The notes below the pieces were generated by a model. That model saw only the letters and a list, made by a program, of their open reading frames with translations. It was not told where the DNA came from and ran no database searches. Positions 26,109 to 36,877 of a DNA stretch of 64,000 bases are shown piece after piece. How positions within the stretch are numbered: the first letter of the stretch is position 1; every line of letters starts with the position of its first letter. The stretch covers positions 3,018,001 to 3,082,000 of the forward strand of contig NZ_CP120863.1 in the NCBI RefSeq assembly GCF_026191725.2, read 5' to 3'. Source of the DNA: Roseibium porphyridii. Lineage in GTDB: Bacteria > Pseudomonadota > Alphaproteobacteria > Rhizobiales > Stappiaceae. A program made the position numbers and the translations under genes.

Positions 26109-27518
26109 TTAGACGGAGTAGTACAGGTCGAACTCGACCGGATGCGGCGTCATTTCGTAACGCTCGACTTCTTCCATTTTCAGTTCGATGTAGGCGTCGA
26201 TCTGGTCGTCGTCGAACACACCGCCGGCTTTCAGGAACTCACGGTCAGCGTCGACAGCTTCAAGCGCTTCACGCAGCGAGCCGCAAACTGTCGGGATTTC
26301 TGCAAGCTCTTCCGGCGGAAGATCGTAGAGGTTCTTATCCATGGCATCGCCAGGATGGATCTTGTTCTTGATACCGTCGAGGCCTGCCATCAGCAGTGCG
26401 GAGAAGCACAGGTACGGGTTGGCAGTCGGATCCGGGAACCGGACTTCGACGCGCTTGGCCTTCGGAGACGCCGTGAACGGAATACGGCAAGATGCAGACC
26501 GGTTGCGCGAGGAATATGCAAGGAGAACAGGAGCCTCATAACCCGGAACCAGACGCTTGTAGGAGTTGGTGGACGGGTTGGTGAAGGCGTTGAGTGCCTT
26601 GGCATGCTTCAGGATGCCGCCGATGAAGTAGAGGCAGGTTTCGGAAAGATCCGCATACTGGTTGCCAGCAAATGTCGGCTCGCCATCTTTCCAGATTGAC
26701 AGGTGACAGTGCATGCCGGTGCCGTTGTCGCCGAAGACCGGCTTAGGCATGAAGGTGGCGGACTTGCCGTAGGCATGGGCAACCTGATGGACGACGTATT
26801 TGTAGACCTGCATGTTGTCGGCGCAGCTTGTCAGAGCGTCGAATTTCATGCCGAGTTCGTGCTGAGCTGCAGCCACTTCGTGGTGATGCTTCTCAGTCGG
26901 CACACCCATTTCGCCCATTACGGACAGCATTTCGGAACGGATGTCCTGTGCGCTGTCAACCGGCGGAACCGGGAAGTAGCCGCCCTTGGTGCGCGGACGG
27001 TGGCCAAGGTTTCCTGTCTCGTATTCGGAACCCATGTTGGACGGCAGTTCCGTGCTGTCCAGAATAAAGCCAGTGTTGTAAGGATCAGCGTTGAAACGAA
27101 CGTCGTCGAACATGAAGAATTCGGCTTCCGGACCAACGTAGATCGTGTCACCGAAACCGCCGGACTTGACGTATGCTTCTGCCTTTTTGGCAGTCATGCG
27201 CGGGTCGCGGTTATAGCCTTCACCGGTGATCGGGTCGACGATGTCACAGAAGATAGCCATGGTGGACTGTGCGAAGAACGGATCGATGTGAGCTGATTCC
27301 GGATCCAGGATCAGCATCATGTCGGACTCGTTGATGGCTTTCCAGCCGGCAATGGATGATCCGTCGAAGGCAACGCCTTCGGCAAACATGTCTTCATCAA
27401 CAAGAGCAACATCCATCGTGACGTGCTGCATTTTACCGCGGGGGTCGGTAAAGCGCAGATCGACGAATTTCACGTCCTTTTCCTGAATCTCCTTAAGGAC
27501 TTCAGCGGCAGTGGTCAT
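26109..27518 (-). CDS. glnA: Glutamine synthetase, type I
   Basis: This 469-residue enzyme joins ammonium to glutamate using ATP and is the main entry of ammonium at low supply. Visible signatures are [15 protein letters not shown], the metal-ligand block [12 protein letters not shown], the ATP-binding region [16 protein letters not shown] and the adenylylation-site Tyr in [10 protein letters not shown] (near residue 397), so it should be controlled by GlnE adenylylation. The ATG at 27518 is preferred over 27527 because AAGGGATGG then sits at good spacing and the length becomes the usual 469. It is downstream of glnB by 126 bases. Confidence 0.97.
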   Translation of the reverse strand: MTTAAEVLKEIQEKDVKFVDLRFTDPRGKMQHVTMDVALVDEDMFAEGVAFDGSSIAGWKAINESDMMLILDPESAHIDPFFAQSTMAIFCDIVDPITGEGYNRDPRMTAKKAEAYVKSGGFGDTIYVGPEAEFFMFDDVRFNADPYNTGFILDSTELPSNMGSEYETGNLGHRPRTKGGYFPVPPVDSAQDIRSEMLSVMGEMGVPTEKHHHEVAAAQHELGMKFDALTSCADNMQVYKYVVHQVAHAYGKSATFMPKPVFGDNGTGMHCHLSIWKDGEPTFAGNQYADLSETCLYFIGGILKHAKALNAFTNPSTNSYKRLVPGYEAPVLLAYSSRNRSASCRIPFTASPKAKRVEVRFPDPTANPYLCFSALLMAGLDGIKNKIHPGDAMDKNLYDLPPEELAEIPTVCGSLREALEAVDADREFLKAGGVFDDDQIDAYIELKMEEVERYEMTPHPVEFDLYYSV

Positions 27519-27644
27519 AGTGTCCATCCCTTAATTATCATGTGAACGGTTGGGTAATGTTCCGGCCCTGCTGAGGTTCAGATAGAGCTCTTTCAGACGC
27601 TGGACCGGAATTCGGATAGCCGGCAATTGCCGGAATTAGGTGGG

Positions 27645-28229
<585 letters not shown>

Positions 28230-28354
28230 TTACTAGGCAACTCGCCTAATTAATAGGCGGAAATTGTGCTGCTTCCATCATCAAAAGGTTGGATCTCGAC
28301 AAAACTGACCATCCCTTGCAAAGGTGCCCCTGCAGGATATTGAGGTTCGAACCA

Positions 28355-29890
28355 ATGACAACAGACTGGCGCTCACCACACCCCTTCTTGCTGTCTCCCA
28401 CAGAAATGGGCCGGGCTGACAGACTGACTATCGAGGGTGGCATTGCCGGTATCGAATTGATGGAGCAGGCCGGGCGGGCGGTGGTGCGTGCAGCCGTGGA
28501 ATTGGTATCAGCAGGTGCGCAAATTCTTATTCTTTGTGGCCCTGGAAACAATGGAGGTGATGGTTTCATTGCGGCACGATGCCTTGCCGCCATGGGATAT
28601 GGCATCGACGTTCTTCTGATCAGCTCGGCTGATCGGCTTAAGGGCGATGCACGCCTGGCCTTTGAGAGGATGGGGCTGCCTGCCGAACGCATCGCTGAAG
28701 GCCAAGAAGGACAAAAACGCCTGCCCATGCTCCTGGACAGCGTGGACCTGATCATCGACGGTCTATTCGGTGCCGGTCTAGACCGGCCTCTCGAGGGTGA
28801 GATCAAGCAAATTGTCGACGCTGTGAATGATAGCGGCAAACCGGTATTGGCCATCGATCTTCCCTCTGGTGTCAATGGCGCCAGTGGCCAGAAACTGGGA
28901 TCGGCGGTCAGGGCACAAAGAACGGTTACGTTCTTTTGCGAAAAGCCCGGTCATTTGCTTTTTCCTGGTCGGGAACTCTGTGGCGCAGTTGTCGTGGCAC
29001 AGATCGGGATCCGGCCGGACGTGTTTGGCGATATCAGGCCACAAACCTTCGAAAATGCGCCTGCACTTTGGCGACATGCCTGGCCGATGGCGAGCCAGCA
29101 GGGGCATAAATACACCAAGGGCCACGCAGTTGTCTTCAGCGGCTCTGTTTCTTCAACAGGGGCCGCCAGACTGGGCGCTGCTGCAGCACTGCGCGCCGGG
29201 GCCGGGCTTGTAACGCTCGCATCACCCCCGGATGCAATGATGGTCAACGCCTGCCACTTGACCGCTGTCATGCTGAAAAAACTGGCTGGCGAAAAGGCTG
29301 TCCAGGATTTGCTGTCAGATGAGCGATATTCTTCTGTTCTAATCGGTCCCGGGTTCGGTATTGGTGCTGGGACTCGCTCTTCTGTAGAGGCCATTCTTCG
29401 AGCCAGTCGAGCGACCGTACTAGATGCAGACGCCTTGACCAGTTTTTCTGAAACTCCCGAACATCTTTTTTCCCTGGTCAAACTATGTGATGCACCGGTT
29501 GTTCTGACACCACATGAGGGCGAGTTCGCAAGGATTTTCCCGCAGGTCGAGGGTGACAAACTCGCGCGTGCACGATTGGCAGCCAGGCTTTCCGGCGCCA
29601 CACTCATATTGAAGGGGGCCGACACCGTCATCGCTTCACCTGATGGCCGTGCCGCGATCAACCACAATGCACCGCCCTGGCTTGCGACGGCTGGATCCGG
29701 CGACGTTCTTGCCGGCATCACGACCGGATTGCTTGCTCAAGGTGTTTCCGGCTTTGAGGCCGCCTGCCAGGCGGTGTGGCTCCATGGAGAAGCAGGAAAT
29801 ATCGTTGGGCCCGGACTGATAGCTGAAGACCTTGCCCCGGCTCTCAAAGAGGTGCTGCGAGCGCTTGTGGACAAATTCGGTGAGGGGTAG
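28355..29890 (+). CDS. nnrD: Bifunctional NAD(P)H-hydrate epimerase / ADP-dependent dehydratase
   Basis: This 511-residue repair enzyme restores NADH and NADPH that have been damaged by hydration. The N-terminal half is the epimerase (NnrE/YjeF-N) with GPGNNGGDGFIAARCL. The C-terminal half is the ribokinase-like dehydratase (NnrD/CARKD) with GPGFGIGAGTR and the catalytic ATAGSGDVLAGI block. Both domains look complete. The ATG at 28355 has GAGG upstream and replaces a longer frame starting at a TTG. An inverted repeat CGCCTA/TAGGCG (28243-28248, 28254-28259) lies about 100 bases upstream. It diverges from glnB. Confidence 0.94.
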   Translation: MTTDWRSPHPFLLSPTEMGRADRLTIEGGIAGIELMEQAGRAVVRAAVELVSAGAQILILCGPGNNGGDGFIAARCLAAMGYGIDVLLISSADRLKGDARLAFERMGLPAERIAEGQEGQKRLPMLLDSVDLIIDGLFGAGLDRPLEGEIKQIVDAVNDSGKPVLAIDLPSGVNGASGQKLGSAVRAQRTVTFFCEKPGHLLFPGRELCGAVVVAQIGIRPDVFGDIRPQTFENAPALWRHAWPMASQQGHKYTKGHAVVFSGSVSSTGAARLGAAAALRAGAGLVTLASPPDAMMVNACHLTAVMLKKLAGEKAVQDLLSDERYSSVLIGPGFGIGAGTRSSVEAILRASRATVLDADALTSFSETPEHLFSLVKLCDAPVVLTPHEGEFARIFPQVEGDKLARARLAARLSGATLILKGADTVIASPDGRAAINHNAPPWLATAGSGDVLAGITTGLLAQGVSGFEAACQAVWLHGEAGNIVGPGLIAEDLAPALKEVLRALVDKFGEG

Positions 29891-29978
29891 GGCCGCAGCC
29901 TCGTTTTTCCTTTGACGGAAAAGTCAGTGGTGCTATAGAAGCCCCGCTTCATCGGCAGAGCGACAAAGGCTCTGCAGT

Positions 29979-30063
<85 letters not shown>

Positions 30064-30153
30064 ATATTCTACGCGTTTCCGGTCCTTCAGCCTGACTTGA
30101 TAAAGCGTTGTTCGAGAGAGCACCATCAAACACACCCGAATATTGCGACCTGC

Positions 30154-30966
30154 TCAATCGACCTCGTTCTGCTGTGGCTTTTGGCGGAACAGGTGATTGG
30201 CTACCTCGCCAAAATTTGGTGTTTCCACAATGACATAACGCTGATTGGCAACTTCGATTGACGGTGGCATGCCTGTCTTTTCAAAGGCGTCGTGTCCCTC
30301 TTTCAAGTTTTGCCAGAAATCAGACCACTCAGAGGAGGTTTGCTGGGAATGATTTTCATCGGTCATTCGAAAAGGAAACACATGTACATCAAAGGCTTCC
30401 TGTCCGTTTTTGAAGGCTTCATTCGCAGCCAAATAGATCTCTTCAATGCCTGCATCCGTCATCGCATAGCAGCCAATTGAGACACAGCTCCCGTGGATCA
30501 TCAGGAAGCTTCCGGTCCGGCCAAGAGCGCGGTCATAGGCGTTGGGAAAACCCAAATTGAAGGAAAGGTGATAGTGACTGTTCGGGTTCATGAGCCCGCG
30601 TGTGACCTTGTAGAAACCTTCAGGGCTTTGCCTGTCACCTTCCTTCAGCTTCGGTCCCAGCTCACCTGAAAAGTTGCAAATTGGATAGGTCTTGAAGCGC
30701 TTGAATCCATTTATGGTCGCCGCCCAGAGTTCAAGCTCGCTGGATGCCTTGAAAACCCGGATAAATACGGGTGAACCTAGTCTCAAACCCTTTTCGGCAA
30801 ACTCTTTTTCAAGCCTCGGCAGCACTCTTTCTGCAACGTTCTCCAAGCGTTCAGAAGTTGGCAATTTGTGTTGCGCAAAAACGGAGGTCGCCAACAGTGA
30901 GAACACAAAGGTCAAAATGAGCCCGGAGAGCAGCAGGAAAATGTGTCTTTGCGTATTTTGCTTCAC
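30154..30966 (-). CDS. L,D-transpeptidase (YkuD/YafK-like), exported
   Basis: This 270-residue envelope enzyme has a signal peptide (IFLLLSGLILTFVFSLLATS, cleaved near VFAQ). The catalytic motif is HGSCVSIGCYAM, with the His and Cys of the YkuD fold. The sequence after it (FPFRMTDEN) resembles the YafK/DpaA branch, which trims or links peptidoglycan and lipoprotein. The start is GTG at 30966, because GGAG lies 10 bases upstream and this places the signal peptide at the N-terminus; a longer frame to 31137 is less likely. It diverges from the amine oxidase gene. Confidence 0.88.
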   Translation of the reverse strand: MKQNTQRHIFLLLSGLILTFVFSLLATSVFAQHKLPTSERLENVAERVLPRLEKEFAEKGLRLGSPVFIRVFKASSELELWAATINGFKRFKTYPICNFSGELGPKLKEGDRQSPEGFYKVTRGLMNPNSHYHLSFNLGFPNAYDRALGRTGSFLMIHGSCVSIGCYAMTDAGIEEIYLAANEAFKNGQEAFDVHVFPFRMTDENHSQQTSSEWSDFWQNLKEGHDAFEKTGMPPSIEVANQRYVIVETPNFGEVANHLFRQKPQQNEVD

Positions 30967-31159
30967 GCAATATCTCCAAAACGCCGAATGCTGAAGGCTG
31001 TGGCGAGGGAAGGTTGAATTGCCAAACTTGTGAAAGTTAAGGTGAGATGTCCAGTCAAGCGGCTGAACCTGCTTGAAAATTCCGATAAATTGCGGCCGGA
31101 TTGGCGTTGCAGGCACTTGCAAGCATCCAGGGCGCAACGATCAGAGTGGCAAGGCCTTT

Positions 31160-32524
31160 ATGAAGCTGCGGATGAACAGACGGCACGTGTTGAAGCTTTC
31201 AGCCAGCTCCGTGATGGCAACGTCCACCCTGCTGCCGCGCTATGCGTCGGCTGTTCAGACGAGTTTCGATGTGATTGTGATCGGGGCGGGAATTGCCGGC
31301 CTTGCGGCGGCTGGCAGGCTCACGGAACTTGGATATTCCGTCGTCGTTCTGGAGGCTACAGATACCGTCGGTGGCCGGATCAGAACGGATTGGCGCTTGG
31401 GAGCCCCCTTTGAAGTTGGCGCTGGTTGGATACATGGCCCGCAAAAGAACCCGATATCTGGTCTCGCGGCCAGGATTGATGCACCGATCTTTGTGACCCG
31501 GGATGACAGTTTCGAGGTCTATTCCCGAACGGGAGAACGGCAATCCCGTCAGCGAATATATGATGCCTATGAAGACCTTACGGAGCTTTATGAGCAGGTC
31601 GACGCACAAGTCGGCACTGGGCAATCGCTTGAAGCTGCTCTTCGTTCCTTGCCTGATAACCGCCTGGCAGATCCAGTTTTGAACTGGATGGCGAGTGCCT
31701 ATACGGAGTTCTCGACCGGAGGTGCCCTGGAGACATTGTCAGCCTACTATTTTGACGAAGATGACGTCCTCGAAGGCGATGACGTCATCCTCCCGGAAGG
31801 CTATGACAAAATTCCCAGCGCTCTGTCGGGCGGATTGGACATACGCTTCAATACCCCGGTTGCAGCTGTCGAATATGAGAAAGGCGAGGGAGCAACTGTG
31901 CTGAGCGCAGGTGGAAAATTCGAAGCGGATTTTGTCATTTGTACCGTTCCACTTGGTATGCTCAAGCAGCAACGAATTGGTTTTGATCCACCTCTGCCAA
32001 AAAAGCTCCGCTCGCATATCGCCAATCTCGGCTTTGGAAACGTAACAAAGCTCGCGCTTAAGTTCGATGCTCCATTTTGGCCGTTGGACATCCAATATTT
32101 CGGCTATATGAGCGAACCAAGAGGGCGATGGAACTACTTCCTGAACTACCGGACTTTCAGTAACGAAAACATACTTTTAGGCGTCAGTGTTGGCGCTTAT
32201 GCTCTGGAAGTTGAAAAGCTTTCCGACGCTGAAATGGTGGTCGACTGCATGGCAGCCATCCGTGCCATGTTCGGACCCGGTGCGCCGGAACCTGTTGCGC
32301 ATATTGCAACCAGGTGGTCAGAAGACCCTTGGACAGGCGGCGCCTATTCCTACTCGAAACTGGGCAGTTCACCGAAGGATTTTGAGGGCCTTCAAGAGCC
32401 TGTCGCCGATACGCTTTTATTCGCAGGTGAGCATACGAATTTTGCGTATCACGGGACTACGCATGGCGCTTACATGAGCGGTTTGCACGCCGCAAAATCA
32501 ATTGACGAGGATTTGGCGGACTGA
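31160..32524 (+). CDS. FAD-dependent amine oxidase with Tat-type signal
   Basis: This ~454-residue flavoprotein has a twin-Arg leader (NRRHVLKLSAS) and cleavage near RYASA, so it is probably exported folded with FAD. The Rossmann dinucleotide motif is VIVIGAGIAGLAAAGRL, the GGRIRTDW motif follows, and the C-terminal FAD block is LLFAGEHTNFAYHGTTHGAYMSG. This is the flavin monoamine/polyamine oxidase family; the substrate cannot be told from sequence. The ATG at 31160 is preferred, with 31172 as alternative. It is flanked by the L,D-transpeptidase gene and tig and looks like an insertion between tRNA-Leu and tig. Confidence 0.88.
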   Translation: MKLRMNRRHVLKLSASSVMATSTLLPRYASAVQTSFDVIVIGAGIAGLAAAGRLTELGYSVVVLEATDTVGGRIRTDWRLGAPFEVGAGWIHGPQKNPISGLAARIDAPIFVTRDDSFEVYSRTGERQSRQRIYDAYEDLTELYEQVDAQVGTGQSLEAALRSLPDNRLADPVLNWMASAYTEFSTGGALETLSAYYFDEDDVLEGDDVILPEGYDKIPSALSGGLDIRFNTPVAAVEYEKGEGATVLSAGGKFEADFVICTVPLGMLKQQRIGFDPPLPKKLRSHIANLGFGNVTKLALKFDAPFWPLDIQYFGYMSEPRGRWNYFLNYRTFSNENILLGVSVGAYALEVEKLSDAEMVVDCMAAIRAMFGPGAPEPVAHIATRWSEDPWTGGAYSYSKLGSSPKDFEGLQEPVADTLLFAGEHTNFAYHGTTHGAYMSGLHAAKSIDEDLAD

Positions 32525-32854
32525 GGAAAATTTCATCGACTGAGGAATCTCGGCCCAAGGTCGAAAGATGTTTCAAGAAGCCAATTGTTTTCTGGTGGAA
32601 TCGCGATCGGGACCGTTCTTGGTTTTAGAACAGCTTTCCGCATGTCATATCGCTGCGATTTCCCCGTCTCCCCTTGACACTTCGGACCCCAAGCAGTATC
32701 GCGCTCCCATCGTGCGTCTCGGACTCCGTTCAAGGCGATGCGCTGCTGTTTGAACGCTTCCGGAAAAAGGGGAGTACCGGCAGCGCGGCACACGGAATTT
32801 TAAAACAAAACCTCCGGGGCGGATTGCCGCTCGGGATTGAGGACGACTAAACCC
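32525..32854 (+). other. Intergenic region upstream of tig
   Basis: These 330 bases hold no gene I can support. The tig promoter and leader should lie here. I saw no clear terminator for the amine oxidase gene and no strong repeat. Confidence 0.4.
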
Positions 32855-34204
32855 ATGCAGGTAACCGAAACCCTCTCTGAGGGCCTCAAGCGTGAGCTGA
32901 AAATCGACATTCCGGCTGGTGATCTTGCCGCCAAGCTCGAAGACTACATGGCCGACCTGAAATCCAAGGCCAACATCAAGGGCTTTCGTCCGGGCAAAGT
33001 GCCGCTTGGACACCTGAAGAAAATGTATGGCCGTCAGGCCATGGCAGAAATTCTGTCCAACACCATTCAGGAAACCACGCAGAAGGCCGTTGAGGAGCGC
33101 TCCGAGCGCCCGGCATTGACACCGGAAATTGATCTTCCGGAAGAAGATGCTGAAAAGATCATGGCTGGAGACGCCGATCTTTCCTTCAAGATGACCTACG
33201 ACGTTCTGCCTGATTTCGACATTGTCGATTTCGCCGGCATTGAAATCGAGCGCCCGGTCGTTGAGATCGAACAAGGTGAAGTCGACGAACAAGTTGCTGA
33301 AATCGCCAAGAACAACACACCGTTCGATACCAAGGAAGGTGCTGCGGAAAATGGCGACCGGGTGACTATGTCTTACCTCGGCAAGATCGACGGTGAGCCG
33401 TTTGAAGGCGGTGCTGACGAGAACGGTCAGCTGGTGCTGGGCTCCGGTCAATTCATTCCTGGCTTTGAAGATCAGCTGGTCGGTGCCAAGGCAGGCGACG
33501 AAAAAGTCGTTGAAGTGTCCTTCCCGGAGGACTACCCGGCGGCTCACCTTGCCGGCAAGGCAGCTGCTTTCGATGTCGTTGTCAAGGAAGTTGCAGCGCC
33601 TGGTGAAGCAACCATCGACGATGAGTTTGCCAAGGGACTTGGTCTCGAATCACTTGAAAATCTGAAAGAGATTGTTCGTGGTCAGATTGAAGGTCAGTTC
33701 GGCCAGATGACCCGTCAGCGCGTAAAGCGTCAGCTTCTCGACAAGCTGGACGAGCATTATTCTTTCGAGCTTCCGGAAAAACTGCTCGACAGTGAATTCG
33801 ATGTTGTCTGGCGCCAGGTCGAGGAAGACATGAAGCGCAACGAAAAGACCTTCGAAGACGAGGACACCACAGAAGAAGAGGCGAAGGCGGAATACCGCAA
33901 GATCGCCGAGCGTCGCGTGCGCCTTGGCCTGGTCCTGTCCGAGATTGGTGAGAAGAACGGCATTCAGGTTACTGACGAAGAGCTGCAGCGTGCGCTTTAT
34001 GACCGTGTGCGCCAGTTCCCGGGTCAAGAACAACAGGTGTTCGAGTTCTACAAGAACAACCAGCAGGCCCTGGCAAGCCTTCGTGCGCCGATCTACGAAG
34101 AAAAAGTCGTCGACTACATGCTGGAGCTTGCCAAGGTAAGCGACAAGACGGTGACCAAGGAAGAGCTCGAAAAGCTGGTCGCCGACGACGAGGAAGACGC
34201 GTAA
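32855..34204 (+). CDS. tig: Trigger factor, ribosome-associated chaperone
   Basis: This 449-residue protein binds nascent chains at the ribosome exit. The N-terminal ribosome-binding domain carries GFRPGKVPLGHLKK, which contains the L23-binding signature. The FKBP-like prolyl isomerase domain follows (GDRVTMSYLGKIDGEPFEGG, near residues 165-185), then the helical C-terminal arms, ending in an acidic tail. The ATG at 32855 gives the family N-terminus MQVTETL. It begins the cluster tig-clpP-clpX-lon-hupB. Two hairpins follow before clpP. Confidence 0.96.
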   Translation: MQVTETLSEGLKRELKIDIPAGDLAAKLEDYMADLKSKANIKGFRPGKVPLGHLKKMYGRQAMAEILSNTIQETTQKAVEERSERPALTPEIDLPEEDAEKIMAGDADLSFKMTYDVLPDFDIVDFAGIEIERPVVEIEQGEVDEQVAEIAKNNTPFDTKEGAAENGDRVTMSYLGKIDGEPFEGGADENGQLVLGSGQFIPGFEDQLVGAKAGDEKVVEVSFPEDYPAAHLAGKAAAFDVVVKEVAAPGEATIDDEFAKGLGLESLENLKEIVRGQIEGQFGQMTRQRVKRQLLDKLDEHYSFELPEKLLDSEFDVVWRQVEEDMKRNEKTFEDEDTTEEEAKAEYRKIAERRVRLGLVLSEIGEKNGIQVTDEELQRALYDRVRQFPGQEQQVFEFYKNNQQALASLRAPIYEEKVVDYMLELAKVSDKTVTKEELEKLVADDEEDA

Positions 34205-34223
34205 GCTTTTTCCCCCATATCCC

Positions 34224-34319
34224 CAGATGCGGCAGTGGTTTTAACTTTGCTTTCATGCCGCATCTGTCATGACTTTGCGTTGAGGGCGACATCTCATATA
34301 TACGGGATGTCGCTTTTTT
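34224..34319 (+). terminator. Two hairpins after tig, the second a rho-independent terminator
   Basis: CAGATGCGGCA (34224-34234) pairs perfectly with TGCCGCATCTG (34256-34266) over a 21-base loop. Then GCGACATC (34286-34293) pairs with GATGTCGC (34306-34313), followed by TTTTTT. The second is a good terminator; the role of the first is unclear. Confidence 0.8.
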
Positions 34320-34405
34320 CGAGTCAGGCCCTGAATCGATGCGCTTCAAGGCCTGTTTCAAGCCAGGGAATCATCCCGGCATCATCTCAAGCATATGGAT
34401 GAGGT

Positions 34406-35041
34406 ATGAAGGATCCTGTCGATATCTACATGAACACACTCGTGCCGATGGTTGTCGAGCAGACAAACCGGGGCGAGCGGGCCTTCGATATCTTCTCGCG
34501 CCTGCTCAAGGAGCGCATCATCTTCCTGACCGGTCCGGTCGAGGATCACATGGCAACCCTGGTCAGCGCGCAGCTTCTTTATCTGGAAGCGGAGAATCCG
34601 AGCAAGGAAATCGCAATCTACATCAACTCACCGGGCGGTCTGGTGACATCTGGTCTTGCGATTTACGACACAATGCAGTTTATCCGACCGGCGGTATCGA
34701 CCCTTTGCATTGGCCAGGCGGCCTCTATGGGGTCTTTGCTGTTGGCAGCCGGACACAAGGACATGCGCTCAATTCTGCCCAATGCCCGTGTGATGGTTCA
34801 TCAGCCATCGGGCGGTTTCCGTGGGCAGGCGGCGGATATCATGCTTCATGCACAGGAAATCCTGGCTATGAAGCGCCGGCTGAATGAAATCTACGTGAAG
34901 CACACCGGACAAAGCCTCGATCAGGTTGAAGAAGCGCTTGAGCGTGACAACTTCATGACTGCTGAAAAGGCTAAGGAATTCGGCATCGTAGATAATGTCA
35001 TCACTGACCGTACAGGTCTTGGTGGCGAAGAGACCGAATAA
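34406..35041 (+). CDS. clpP: ATP-dependent Clp protease proteolytic subunit
   Basis: This 211-residue serine peptidase forms the tetradecameric ClpP chamber. The catalytic Ser is in [14 protein letters not shown] and the His in VMVHQPSGG, with the Asp further on. The listed start gives [15 protein letters not shown]; the second Met (34430) is a possible alternative, and the propeptide is normally removed. Its partner ClpX is the next gene, 232 bases downstream. The cluster is the main regulated proteolysis unit of the region. Confidence 0.97.
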   Translation: MKDPVDIYMNTLVPMVVEQTNRGERAFDIFSRLLKERIIFLTGPVEDHMATLVSAQLLYLEAENPSKEIAIYINSPGGLVTSGLAIYDTMQFIRPAVSTLCIGQAASMGSLLLAAGHKDMRSILPNARVMVHQPSGGFRGQAADIMLHAQEILAMKRRLNEIYVKHTGQSLDQVEEALERDNFMTAEKAKEFGIVDNVITDRTGLGGEETE

Positions 35042-35273
35042 CGGGCTTACCTGGTCTTAAGCAAAGATTGAATTTCTTTGATTGAGACCGGGAAAACCCC
35101 AATTGATGCCGGGTTTTCATCTTCGCCTTAAACCTATATTGATTTTTAATGGCGAAGCATGGTGACATCGGACCTAGAGAAGCGGCGCTTCGGTGTCTCT
35201 TCGGTACCGGTGGGTCCGGATGGGCCAAACCGGCTGAAAAGGGGAAACGCCCCACAAACGCGAGGTTGACTAC

Positions 35274-36539
35274 ATGACCAAGGCCAGCGGCAGCGATTCC
35301 AAGAATACGCTTTACTGCTCCTTTTGCGGCAAGAGCCAGCATGAGGTTCGCAAGCTGATCGCCGGCCCGACTGTTTTCATTTGCGATGAATGTGTCGAGC
35401 TGTGCATGGATATCATCCGTGAGGAGAACAAATCCTCGCTGGTGAAGTCTCGGGACGGGATCCCGACCCCTCAAGAGATCCGCGACGTTCTGGATGACTA
35501 TGTCATCGGACAGGGTAGTGCCAAGAAGGTACTATCGGTCGCCGTTCACAATCACTACAAGCGCCTGAATCACGCATCGAAAAGCAACGATGTGGAGCTG
35601 GCGAAATCGAACATCCTTCTGGTTGGTCCGACCGGGTGCGGCAAAACTCTGCTAGCGCAAACACTAGCCCGCATTCTGGACGTGCCCTTCACCATGGCGG
35701 ATGCGACGACACTTACAGAAGCCGGTTATGTCGGTGAAGATGTAGAAAACATCATTCTGAAGTTGCTGCAGTCCGCTGACTACAATGTTGAGCGTGCGCA
35801 GCGCGGCATTGTCTATATCGATGAAGTCGACAAGATCAGCCGGAAAGCCGACAACCCTTCGATCACGCGTGACGTGTCGGGTGAAGGTGTTCAGCAGGCG
35901 CTCTTGAAGATCATGGAAGGCACGGTCGCTTCCGTTCCACCGCAAGGCGGGCGAAAGCATCCGCAGCAGGAATTCCTGCAGGTGGACACCACCAACATCC
36001 TGTTCATCTGCGGTGGTGCGTTCGCTGGTCTCGACAAGATTATTTCCGACAGGGGCACCCAGTCGTCGATAGGTTTCCAGGCGCAGGTTCACGCACCTGA
36101 AGACCGTCGTATCGGTGAGCTCTTTGCCGAGCTGGAACCTGAAGACCTGCTGAAATTCGGTCTCATTCCGGAATTCGTCGGTCGTTTGCCGGTGATCGCG
36201 ACGCTGGAAGATCTGGACGAAGATGCGCTGGTGACAATTCTGACGGAGCCTAAGAATGCTCTGGTCAAGCAGTATCAGCGTCTGTTCGAAATGGAACAGG
36301 TAGAGCTTTCCTTCCACGAAGACGCGCTCAAGGCAATTGCGCGTAAGGCAATCGAACGCAAGACTGGCGCGCGTGGCCTTCGGTCGATCCTTGAATCGAT
36401 CCTGCTGGATACGATGTACGAGCTGCCTGGCCTGAAAGGCGTCAAGGAAGTCGTGATTTCGCCGGAAGTCGTGAAGGGAGAGGCGCGGCCCCTCTATATT
36501 TACGAGGACCGTGAGGAAAGCTCGGCATCAAGCGCCTGA
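35274..36539 (+). CDS. clpX: ATP-dependent Clp protease ATP-binding subunit ClpX
   Basis: This 421-residue AAA+ unfoldase feeds ClpP. An N-terminal zinc-binding domain (CSFCGK...CDECVELC) recruits substrates and adaptors. The AAA module shows Walker A GPTGCGKT, Walker [11 protein letters not shown] and sensor and arginine-finger regions. The ClpP-docking loop of the IGF type is represented by [10 protein letters not shown] nearby. The length and order are normal. A strong terminator follows at 36574-36600, so lon has its own promoter. Confidence 0.97.
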   Translation: MTKASGSDSKNTLYCSFCGKSQHEVRKLIAGPTVFICDECVELCMDIIREENKSSLVKSRDGIPTPQEIRDVLDDYVIGQGSAKKVLSVAVHNHYKRLNHASKSNDVELAKSNILLVGPTGCGKTLLAQTLARILDVPFTMADATTLTEAGYVGEDVENIILKLLQSADYNVERAQRGIVYIDEVDKISRKADNPSITRDVSGEGVQQALLKIMEGTVASVPPQGGRKHPQQEFLQVDTTNILFICGGAFAGLDKIISDRGTQSSIGFQAQVHAPEDRRIGELFAELEPEDLLKFGLIPEFVGRLPVIATLEDLDEDALVTILTEPKNALVKQYQRLFEMEQVELSFHEDALKAIARKAIERKTGARGLRSILESILLDTMYELPGLKGVKEVVISPEVVKGEARPLYIYEDREESSASSA

Positions 36540-36877
36540 GACCTTTGACGGACAGTTGAAAATAAACGTGAATAAATGCCGCTCCATAAGAGCGGCATTT
36601 TGCATTTTCCCTCTGAAGCCACTGATGTGACGCGTTTTCCACCGCAGGTGTGAGTCGTCAACAGACAAGGCTTCACAAGGACGCGTGATTACCTTGACAC
36701 CAGCAGGTCTGGTGTCCACCTAATAGGCCTAAAGAACGGCTCGTGCGGACTGTCGGTGCGCCCATCTGGGGTGCCGAGGTCAGGCCACTCGGTTCTTCCA
36801 GGATCCGAAAGCTGTTTTCCAGTGTTCTGGCTGCCTTTTAATGAGTGGGGCCCGGACACGCTGAGAAAGGAAAAAAA
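36540..36877 (+). other. clpX-lon intergenic region with terminator and inverted repeat
   Basis: The 338 bases hold the clpX terminator at 36574-36600 and, further on, a perfect inverted repeat GACACCAG/CTGGTGTC (36696-36703, 36709-36716). That repeat overlaps a TTGACA (36694-36699) which resembles a -35 box of the lon promoter. No gene is supported. Confidence 0.5.
36574..36600 (+). terminator. Rho-independent terminator of clpX
   Basis: AAATGCCGCTC (36574-36584) and GAGCGGCATTT (36590-36600) form a perfect 11-bp stem around CATAA, with a T-rich tail. Confidence 0.92.

Noticed and set aside
32568..32753. 61-residue frame in the gap before tig
   Set aside because: No ribosome site or family resemblance; the gap more likely holds the tig promoter.
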